Below, piece by piece: positions 1-5,024 of a stretch of 6,203 nt of DNA. Position numbers and translations under genes: made by a program. Within the stretch, counting starts at the first letter, position 1, and every line of letters begins with the position of its first letter. Source of the stretch: an uncultured Alphaproteobacteria bacterium (GTDB lineage Bacteria > Pseudomonadota > Alphaproteobacteria > Micavibrionales > Micavibrionaceae); NCBI GenBank assembly GCA_934538895.1, contig CAKTCH010000096.1, positions 1 to 6,203 of the forward strand. Reading direction: 5' to 3'. Below the pieces are notes generated by a model. It did not search any database and had not been told where the DNA came from. It saw only the letters and a list, made by a program, of their open reading frames with translations.

Positions 1-12
1 GTATATGGCTAC

Positions 13-41
13 TTGGCAATCGCATGTTTTAGGGGTATATG
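13..41 (+). promoter_or_regulatory. Candidate sigma-70-like promoter for the cytochrome c gene
   Basis: TTGGCA at 13-18 matches five of six bases of the -35 consensus. It is followed after exactly 17 bases by TATATG at 36-41, which matches the first four bases of the -10 consensus but lacks the usual final T. Transcription would begin near position 48, leaving a leader of about 54 bases before the chosen ATG at 102. This placement also argues against the in-frame ATG at 39, which would lie inside the -10 element. The call is a pattern match only. Confidence 0.35.
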
Positions 42-101
42 CAAGTGGTTTCGGATATGATCCGCGCGCGTAACCTGTTTCGATCTTTAGGACTTTCTGC
101 C

Positions 102-749
102 ATGAACAACATGGAATTCAACAAGCTTTTCGCCGCCCTCCTCGTAGCCGGTATCATCGCCAGCCTCGCCGGTTTCATCGCCAGCCAGATGGTCCACACC
201 GAAGCCCCGTCGGAATTTGCATACGCGATCGAAGCCACGGAAGAAACGGCGGGCGGCGCGGCAGCCGTGGCAATGCCGGAACCGATCCTCGCCATGATCG
301 GCAGCGCCGACATAGAACGCGGCAAGCAGGTGGCCAAAGCCTGCGCCGCCTGCCATAACTTCGAGCCGGGCGGCCCGAACGGCACGGGTCCCGGCCTTGC
401 GGGCGTCGTCAACCAGCCCAAAGCCCATCACGCAGGATTCAATTATTCCGAGGCCATGAAAACGCATGGCGGCAACTGGACATACGCCGAGCTGAACCAC
501 TTCCTGTGGAAGCCGAAAGCCTACATTAAAGGCACGGCCATGAACTTCATCGGCGTGAAGAAACCGGAAGACCGCGCGGCGCTGATCGCCTATCTGCGCT
601 CCATCTCCGGCAGCCCGGCCCTGCCGTCGCAAGCCGACATAGACACCGAAATGGCTGAACTGGGACCGAAAGAAGCAGCAGCCGCTCCGGCTGAAGGTGC
701 GGCCCCGGCGGAAGCCGCCGCTGAAGCAACCCCGGCAGAGCAACACTAA
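102..749 (+). CDS. Membrane-anchored class I cytochrome c (CycM-like)
   Basis: This 215-residue protein is an electron carrier held at the periplasmic face of the inner membrane. Residues 8-28 form one hydrophobic segment after a short N-terminus, with no obvious signal-peptidase site, so it reads as an uncleaved anchor. An acidic linker (about 35-65) leads to the haem domain. The haem attachment site CAACH lies at residues 81-85, with Cys81 and Cys84 binding haem and His85 as axial ligand. Met147 in GTAMNF is the probable second ligand, and the domain closes with an AALIAYLRSIS helix, as in mitochondrial-type cytochrome c. After about residue 188 comes a low-complexity Ala/Pro/Glu tail. The start at 102 is preferred because AGGA at 89-92 lies 9 bases upstream and because the anchor then begins near the N-terminus; the in-frame ATG at 39 would add an Arg-rich extension. 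CycM-type proteins carry electrons from the bc1 complex to terminal oxidases; that role here is inferred from the family. Confidence 0.88.
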   Translation: MNNMEFNKLFAALLVAGIIASLAGFIASQMVHTEAPSEFAYAIEATEETAGGAAAVAMPEPILAMIGSADIERGKQVAKACAACHNFEPGGPNGTGPGLAGVVNQPKAHHAGFNYSEAMKTHGGNWTYAELNHFLWKPKAYIKGTAMNFIGVKKPEDRAALIAYLRSISGSPALPSQADIDTEMAELGPKEAAAAPAEGAAPAEAAAEATPAEQH

Positions 750-771
750 AACCTGCCCTTTGCATATAAAC

Positions 772-801
772 AAAAACCGGGACGACGTTCCCGGTTTTTT
801 T
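772..801 (+). terminator. Bidirectional rho-independent terminator between the convergent genes
   Basis: CCGGGA at 777-782 pairs with TCCCGG at 789-794 around a 6-base loop, and the stem extends through five A-T pairs (772-776 with 795-799). On the plus strand it is followed by a run of seven Ts (795-801), 22 bases after the cytochrome c stop codon. On the minus strand the A tract becomes TTTTT, and the hairpin begins about a dozen bases past the holC stop codon. It can therefore serve both genes. Confidence 0.88.
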
Positions 802-812
802 ATGAGCACGGC

Positions 813-1268
813 TCAGGCCTTTTTTTCCCAGCCCTTATCCGTCTGTTGCCAATACGTGACCTCGTACCCCGCATCCTTATAGGCCTTCCAGCGCGTGCGC
901 GCGGCGGTTACGTCGTCCGGCAAACGCCCGTCGATCATGTCGCAGCATAAAGTGAAATCGGCAAGATTGTCTGGCAGGTCAGGCGCGCCGCCGCGCACCG
1001 TCACCAGCACGTCGGCCCCGTTCGGGTTTTCATCCCGGTCGGTCAGCCATACCGGCTGCAATGAAGCATGTCCGTCTTTCGCCGCGCCGTGCGGCAGGAA
1101 AGAATCGGGATTGTAAACCCACAGATGCTCGTTCAGCTTCTCGACCGCGCCCCTGTCCGCCATCCGCACGACGATGCGCCGCCCGCCGGACAGCGCCTTC
1201 CCCAGGATACCGGGAAGCACCTGTTCAAGCGACGATTGCTGCGCGTGGTAAAAACGGATTTCGGTCAT
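813..1268 (-). CDS. holC: DNA polymerase III subunit chi (HolC)
   Basis: This is a 151-residue protein of the usual HolC length. Chi is an accessory subunit of the clamp-loader complex. It pairs with psi in species that have one and contacts single-strand-binding protein, helping polymerase III at the lagging strand. Family features visible here are the N-terminal strand TEIRFYHAQ (2-10), a long helix followed by GRRIVVRMAD (29-38), the LW-x-YNPDSFLPHG stretch (49-61), QPVWLT (71-76), and the C-terminal helix and strand WKAYKDAGYEVTYWQQ (127-142). No psi gene (holD) is present nearby, which is normal for alphaproteobacteria. The gene converges on the cytochrome c gene and shares its terminator. 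No convincing Shine-Dalgarno sequence precedes the ATG: the upstream bases read GATTACCCTT. In many proteobacteria holC directly follows pepA; here the two are separated by four genes and a large palindrome. Confidence 0.9.
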   Translation of the reverse strand: MTEIRFYHAQQSSLEQVLPGILGKALSGGRRIVVRMADRGAVEKLNEHLWVYNPDSFLPHGAAKDGHASLQPVWLTDRDENPNGADVLVTVRGGAPDLPDNLADFTLCCDMIDGRLPDDVTAARTRWKAYKDAGYEVTYWQQTDKGWEKKA

Positions 1269-1285
1269 AAGGGTAATCTAGGATA

Positions 1286-1302
1286 GTCTTTCCGGAAAAG
1301 AC
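1286..1302. repeat. Small palindrome upstream of holC
   Basis: TTTCCGGAAA at 1289-1298 is a perfect 10-base palindrome. GTC at 1286-1288 and GAC at 1300-1302 extend it, with one extra A (1299) on the right side. It lies about 20-35 bases upstream of the holC ATG, where an operator or promoter-proximal hairpin could sit. No function can be assigned from sequence. Confidence 0.4.
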
Positions 1303-1315
1303 AGATGGAAAATGG

Positions 1316-1455
1316 AACCGCGAAGACGCCAAGGCGCGAAGTTCTTCCTATTTCTAGCGCCGCAGGCAATAACAGATTATCAATCTGCTGATAATTCGTT
1401 CTAAAGCGCCTGCGGCGCGGATAAAAGAACTTCGCGCCTTGGCGTCTTCGCGGTT
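1316..1455. repeat. 140-base nested palindromic element (31-bp perfect outer arms)
   Basis: The outer arms 1316-1346 and 1425-1455 are perfect reverse complements over 31 bases (starting AACCGCGAAGACGCC). Inside them a second pair, GCGCCGCAGGC at 1357-1367 and GCCTGCGGCGC at 1408-1418, is perfect over 11 bases. At the core CAGATT (1373-1378) and AATCTG (1382-1387) form a 6-bp hairpin with a 3-base loop. The whole element could fold as one long stacked hairpin on either strand, or extrude as a cruciform. It contains no reading frame of note and sits between the efp terminator and the holC promoter region. The architecture resembles a miniature inverted-repeat transposable element or a REP/BIME-type extragenic repeat. 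No target-site duplication is evident at the edges, and its family is not recognised. Confidence 0.85.
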
Positions 1456-1458
1456 AAC

Positions 1459-1486
1459 AAAAAAGGCCTGCGAAACGCAGGCCTTT
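1459..1486 (-). terminator. Rho-independent terminator of efp
   Basis: Read on the minus strand, AAAGGCCTGCG and CGCAGGCCTTT form a perfect 11-bp stem around a TTT loop (1473-1475). Six Ts follow, complementary to the A run at 1459-1464. The hairpin begins about 22 bases after the efp stop codon. It should end the minus-strand row before holC, implying that holC has its own promoter or depends on read-through. Confidence 0.9.
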
Positions 1487-1508
1487 CAAGCTTTATAAGA
1501 ACGACCGC

Positions 1509-2072
1509 TCAAGCCGCTTTCGCGCGCGACACATATTCATCCGTCCGCGTATCGATCTCGATTTTCTCGCCGATCTCGATGAAGGCCGGAACCGCGATCT
1601 CATGCCCTGTGTTCAGGCGCGCCGGTTTCATCACTTTTCCGGAAGTATCGCCCTTCACGGCGGGTTCGGTGTAAACGACTTCGCGCACGACCTTCACCGG
1701 GATCTCGATCGAGAGCGGCTTGCCTTCGTACAGGACGATCTCGCAGGGCATTTCCTCTTCGAGATATTTCAGCGCGTCTTCCATGAAATCCTTGGAGATT
1801 TCGTACTGGTTGTACTCTTCGTCCATGAAAATATAGTTGTCGCCGTCATTGTAGGAATATTTCACTTCCTTGCGTTCAAGCACGACGTCGTCGAATTTCT
1901 CGTCCGTCTTGTAAACGCCCTCGGACGGGGAACCTGTTTTCAGGTTACGGAATTTGAATTTCATCACCGACGCGTTACGGCCGGATTTGCTGAATTCGGA
2001 CTTGGTAATCAGCAGCAGGTTGCCGTTCATGGTCACGACGTTGCCTGAGCGCAGTTCTTGAGCAAACTTCAT
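1509..2072 (-). CDS. efp: Elongation factor P, Arg32 (rhamnosylation) type
   Basis: EF-P binds between the ribosomal P and E sites and restores peptide-bond formation at polyproline and similar stalling motifs. The 187-residue length is that of the family. It has an N-terminal KOW-like domain (about 1-64), a middle OB domain and a C-terminal OB domain ending in the signature IEIDTRTDEYVSR. The tip of the first domain, which reaches toward the P-site tRNA, reads KSGRNAS, placing Arg at position 32. This is the loop of the Pseudomonas/Neisseria-type EF-P that is mono-rhamnosylated on Arg32, not the PGKG loop modified on lysine by EpmA/EpmB. Further matches to that subgroup are EYNQYEI and YTEPAVKGDTSGKVMK. 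The adjacent earP gene encodes the expected modifying enzyme, with only 6 bases between them. The Shine-Dalgarno sequence GAGGAT (2081-2086) lies 8-9 bases before the ATG and overlaps the earP stop codon. A strong terminator follows. Confidence 0.96.
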   Translation of the reverse strand: MKFAQELRSGNVVTMNGNLLLITKSEFSKSGRNASVMKFKFRNLKTGSPSEGVYKTDEKFDDVVLERKEVKYSYNDGDNYIFMDEEYNQYEISKDFMEDALKYLEEEMPCEIVLYEGKPLSIEIPVKVVREVVYTEPAVKGDTSGKVMKPARLNTGHEIAVPAFIEIGEKIEIDTRTDEYVSRAKAA

Positions 2073-2078
2073 AATAAA

Positions 2079-3263
2079 TTATCCTCGGTTTTTCATTTGT
2101 TCGCGGACGAAAGTTACAAGCCGGGTCGCCAGATCGTCCTGTCCAGCCTGCTCCAGGCTGCGTTGACGGGCGTACTCCGTAATCCAGGGGAGGCACGCCA
2201 GCAGGGCTCCAGCAGGAAGATCTTCGTCCTGACGGCCCCCTTCATTCCACATTATGCTGAAAAAGTCCAGTATTTCGCGGCATTCAGGCGCCAGATCGCC
2301 CCAATAATGCTGATGAAAGGCCCGTAACTTGGGCATATGGGCGTCTTGCGCCTGTTTATAGATGTCCCAGATCAACGGATTCCCGGCCCACACCGCCCGC
2401 ACCAGCGAATCTTCCCCGCGCACGAAATTCAGGTCGCAGGTCCAGAGCAGGCGGTCGTAATCGTCTTGCGTCAAAAATGTTAAATTATGAAAATATAAAT
2501 GACCTTTTTGCACGATGCTAAGCGGCTCCGGCGCTTGGCCCGTAAAACGGCTGAGCGCCGCCGTGGCGACCCCGGCGGGAATCATCAGCCGGACCGGACG
2601 CCCCGCGCCCTGCAGCGCCGCCAGCATTTTCTCAACCGGGCTGACCGCGTAGCAAAACAGGCTGATATCGATAAAGGCCGGATCGCGCGGCGGCAGTCCC
2701 CAGCTGTCACGCCATTGATTCTGCGCGGTCTCATCGGCCTGAAACGCAAGGCGGCGATCGAGCAATCCCTTCTCCCGGATAAGCCCGCCGGATTTTTCAC
2801 GGAAACCGATAAAGAACAGCGTCTTGTCGATACCCAGTTGCGGATGCGGGGACACGACCGCGTGATGCGTATCGACCCATTCTTCCGCGCTTAAATATTC
2901 AAGATCGATCCACACAGGCGGCTTACGCGCCCGCGCCATCAGCATCGTCACTTTTTCCGGCAGGGTGCAGGCGAAAGCCTCGATCACCGCGTCGCCGCAA
3001 CCGTGATAGCGCTCATGGATCACCGCATGATCCCAGCGGAACAGTTCCACCCCGTCGATATGCTGCACGTCGCGTGTTTTATCGAGCAGCGGTTCGATCT
3101 TCGAAAAAGCGCCGAAATCATCGACGAACAGGCGCACATAGCACCCCTGATCGCGCGCCAGCGTTTTGCAGAACCGCCAGCATACGCCGATATCGCCGAG
3201 ATTATCGACGACATGGCAAAAGACATCGACCTTGAGCGGCGGATTTTCAGGTGCTGTATTCAT
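2079..3263 (-). CDS. earP: EF-P arginine rhamnosyltransferase EarP
   Basis: EarP (formerly DUF2331) is a cytoplasmic inverting GT-B glycosyltransferase that moves L-rhamnose from dTDP-beta-L-rhamnose onto Arg32 of EF-P. At 394 residues it has the family length. The N-terminal motif FCHVVDNLGDIGVCWR (15-30) is diagnostic; Asp20 and Asp24 match its conserved aspartates, one of which is proposed to act as catalytic base. The N-terminal Rossmann-like half binds EF-P. The C-terminal half carries the nucleotide-sugar site, including FVRGEDSLVRAVWAGNPLIWDIY (280-302), whose Glu284 lies in the conserved RGED. The target, Arg32-type EF-P, is encoded 6 bases downstream. dTDP-rhamnose synthesis (rmlABCD) must be elsewhere. 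The first ATG is used because no other start precedes the motif; its Shine-Dalgarno sequence is weak, which fits low enzyme levels. Residues 255-265 are encoded by an unusually A+T-rich patch. EarP is best known from beta- and gammaproteobacteria, so its presence here may reflect transfer. Confidence 0.95.
   Translation of the reverse strand: MNTAPENPPLKVDVFCHVVDNLGDIGVCWRFCKTLARDQGCYVRLFVDDFGAFSKIEPLLDKTRDVQHIDGVELFRWDHAVIHERYHGCGDAVIEAFACTLPEKVTMLMARARKPPVWIDLEYLSAEEWVDTHHAVVSPHPQLGIDKTLFFIGFREKSGGLIREKGLLDRRLAFQADETAQNQWRDSWGLPPRDPAFIDISLFCYAVSPVEKMLAALQGAGRPVRLMIPAGVATAALSRFTGQAPEPLSIVQKGHLYFHNLTFLTQDDYDRLLWTCDLNFVRGEDSLVRAVWAGNPLIWDIYKQAQDAHMPKLRAFHQHYWGDLAPECREILDFFSIMWNEGGRQDEDLPAGALLACLPWITEYARQRSLEQAGQDDLATRLVTFVREQMKNRG
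2081..2086 (-). promoter_or_regulatory. Ribosome binding site of efp, overlapping the earP stop codon
   Basis: GAGGAT on the minus strand ends 8 bases before the efp ATG (2070-2072). Its last base is also the first base of the earP TAA stop (2079-2081). The arrangement suggests translational coupling or ribosome re-initiation, tying EF-P output to the earP message. The strength of the site compared with that of earP fits a much higher need for EF-P than for its modifying enzyme. Confidence 0.75.
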
Positions 3264-3276
3264 GTCGTTGATATAT

Positions 3277-3288
3277 GGGGAATTCCCC
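3277..3288. repeat. 12-base perfect palindrome in the earP leader
   Basis: GGGGAATTCCCC is self-complementary and begins 13 bases upstream of the earP ATG, inside the 48-base gap that follows the GDYXXLXY gene stop. It could be an operator half-site pair or a weak mRNA hairpin affecting earP translation. No recognised regulator site matches it, and the gap has no clear -35/-10 pair. Confidence 0.4.
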
Positions 3289-3311
3289 GGGAACGCCAGA
3301 CCTGTTGTGGA

Positions 3312-3887
3312 TTACTTGATAATTGTTTCATCGGGTACGGTACGCAAAAACTGATCGAGCGGCAAGCCGTCGATATACAGCATCTTCAATTGCGCCTGTC
3401 CGCCGCCGCGCGGCACGATGCCCACTTCGAAAGTGTGCTTGCCGGAACCCAGCATACGCTCAAGCCGCGGCGCATGGGCCTCCGGTATGAAATAGCGGCG
3501 CAGATCATCCGCGGGCTGGTATCCGCCAAAACCGGCGCCCGCCGATATCTTTACCGCCCCCTCACAGGTTTTCTGACGCGGATGCGCGCGCTCGCAGGCA
3601 TCGAAACGCACCTGCGGAGTCTCCGGCGGCCCCGCCATGCAGGCGCAGACCTGCGCGATGCGGGGATAAGTATGATCGGCAAACATATCGACCGTATCGG
3701 CGGGCCATTTATAACGGAAAATCAGGTAATGCCCCTTGAGCAGATCGCGCGGATCATACCCTTCGATGGCAAGGCGGTATTCCTGATGGCCGAGATGGCG
3801 CATATTCGTGCCGATCATCAGCATCATGGCCAGGAACGGGAGGGCCAGGAACGCCAATCCGATTTTCTTTTTGCCGTCAAAGCTCAT
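3312..3887 (-). CDS. GDYXXLXY-family membrane-anchored protein
   Basis: This 191-residue protein has one N-terminal transmembrane segment (about 9-27, LGL-type hydrophobic run after three lysines), with the rest probably periplasmic. The sequence EGYDPRDLLKGHYLIFRYKW (42-61) corresponds to the family's name motif GDYXXLXY, here changed to GHYLIFRY at 52-59: the usual Asp is His and the Leu is Phe. A second family-like stretch is RYFIPEAHAPRLERML (131-146). Four cysteines (81, 83, 98, 108) in the middle could form disulfides or bind metal. The family has no established biochemical function. Its genes very often follow a DUF2157 gene, as here, where the ATG lies 11 bases inside the DUF2157 gene end, with GGTGA about 5 bases upstream of the start. 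The overlap suggests coupled translation and a joint role at the membrane. Identification of the family is good; any function would be a guess. Confidence 0.85.
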   Translation of the reverse strand: MSFDGKKKIGLAFLALPFLAMMLMIGTNMRHLGHQEYRLAIEGYDPRDLLKGHYLIFRYKWPADTVDMFADHTYPRIAQVCACMAGPPETPQVRFDACERAHPRQKTCEGAVKISAGAGFGGYQPADDLRRYFIPEAHAPRLERMLGSGKHTFEVGIVPRGGGQAQLKMLYIDGLPLDQFLRTVPDETIIK

Positions 3888-5016
3888 AATTCACCAGCTT
3901 TCTCCCGGCGGCGACGATACGGTTCAGGTAACGCAAAACCACCAGCAACAGGATGCCGGAAACGATCAGCCCAATTCCCGTTTGTAGCATACTGCCGAAT
4001 ACCTCCAGATAGACGATGAACAGGCGCAAAACTACCAGACGGATCGCCCAGTCGGTCAAGATGCCCGCGTGCATCCGCGCCCCCAGCCAGGCGATGAAAA
4101 TCCAGTACGCTATAAACAACGCCGCCGACAGCACGCCGCTTTCCAGTTGCGGCAAGGCAAAAGGCAGCATCATGACGATGTGGGAAACCAGCAAATAATA
4201 CCAAAGATCGGTGGCGCTCTCGTCGCGGCGCGTGCCGGGACGGAATATAACGAAGATCGCGAACAGCCCCAGCGCCATCAGCACCATTTGCAATGTGTAA
4301 TGCGCGCTCATCGCAAAATTCTCATAGAAGAGCAATAACGCCAGATTGGCTAAAACCGCCGGCAAAATAATGCCGAGCCTGTAAAACGTCTGCACGAAGC
4401 CGGGCCGGTAACGCGCCAGCCAGAACGATCGCGACACTAAAATCAGAATCGGCGGGAGGTAGAAGGTCATCACTGTGGCGATCACGATCTGCATATCATG
4501 ATCGCCATCCAGATATTCCAGCATGTTCATATAGATCGTGGCCAGCAGCACCAGAAGCCAGGGCACCATCACTGTGTAGCTGCGGCCATAGAACCACACG
4601 AACGGCGTGCAGAGCGCCAGCCAGAATGCCAGCGTGACATGAAGATCGCCGTGCAGCTGGAAAACCTGCCCGATCAGCGCGATGAACGTCAGGAACGACC
4701 CGAACAGCAGCAGCACGCAGGCATCCTTGCCCACCGGATGTTTTTCGCCGTCGATCTTCAGCATCAGCGCGGCCAGCGCCCCGCATATGCCGAAATGCCC
4801 GATCAGCTTGGCCGCATCCGGAATCATGTTCCAGTTCGACGCCACCAGCGAAGCCAGCCCCAGAATAATCGCAAGGATCCCGACATTGGTCAGGTCCTTG
4901 ACCAGTTTCCCGCTCTTGCGCGTTTTCTCGAACGCCAGAATGGCATCGGCCTGCTCCGCCGTGACCAGCCCGGCATCCCGCCAGCGTTCGAATTTATTCT
5001 TCAGGCTGCCCAACAT
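3877..5016 (-). CDS. DUF2157-domain polytopic membrane protein
   Basis: This is a 379-residue protein. The soluble N-terminus (1-40) contains RWRDAGLVTAEQADAIL, the helical head typical of DUF2157, which is followed by about ten to twelve hydrophobic segments (approximately 43-60, 69-86, 98-118, 126-141, 147-163, 176-194, 212-231, 238-258, 271-288, 295-312, 325-341, 345-362). The motif GQVFQLHGD (116-124) is a family hallmark, seen in relatives as GQIY-x-x-x-GD. No biochemical function is established for the family. The start at 5016 is chosen because it leaves 8 bases after the pepA stop and begins with the conserved head; the in-frame ATG at 5118 would add 34 Arg-rich residues read from within pepA. 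The Shine-Dalgarno sequence is weak (GAGTAAG overlapping the pepA stop). It is transcribed with pepA upstream and overlaps the GDYXXLXY gene downstream by 11 bases, so the pair probably works together in the inner membrane. Confidence 0.87.
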   Translation of the reverse strand: MLGSLKNKFERWRDAGLVTAEQADAILAFEKTRKSGKLVKDLTNVGILAIILGLASLVASNWNMIPDAAKLIGHFGICGALAALMLKIDGEKHPVGKDACVLLLFGSFLTFIALIGQVFQLHGDLHVTLAFWLALCTPFVWFYGRSYTVMVPWLLVLLATIYMNMLEYLDGDHDMQIVIATVMTFYLPPILILVSRSFWLARYRPGFVQTFYRLGIILPAVLANLALLLFYENFAMSAHYTLQMVLMALGLFAIFVIFRPGTRRDESATDLWYYLLVSHIVMMLPFALPQLESGVLSAALFIAYWIFIAWLGARMHAGILTDWAIRLVVLRLFIVYLEVFGSMLQTGIGLIVSGILLLVVLRYLNRIVAAGRKLVNYEL

Positions 5017-5024
5017 GGTGCGTC

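Noticed and set aside
39..101. Upstream in-frame ATG extending the cytochrome c by 21 residues
   Set aside because: It has no good ribosome binding site, would fall within the candidate -10 element, and adds an Arg-containing stretch before the membrane anchor. AGGA at 89-92 supports the start at 102.
87..809. 240-residue minus-strand open frame opposite the cytochrome c gene
   Set aside because: It is antisense to a gene with a clear haem motif and runs through the terminator hairpin; its composition is Arg/Gly-rich, as expected for a shadow frame.
1316..1455. Palindrome read as a CRISPR array, a transposase gene remnant or the efp terminator
   Set aside because: There are only two copies of the long arm and they are inverted, not direct repeats with spacers. 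No reading frame lies between them, and a separate canonical terminator already follows efp. No flanking target-site duplication was found, so a mobile origin remains unproven.
3003..4019. 338-residue plus-strand open frame
   Set aside because: It runs antisense across earP, the GDYXXLXY gene and the end of the DUF2157 gene. All three have recognisable families, and the translated antisense protein shows no coherent domain.
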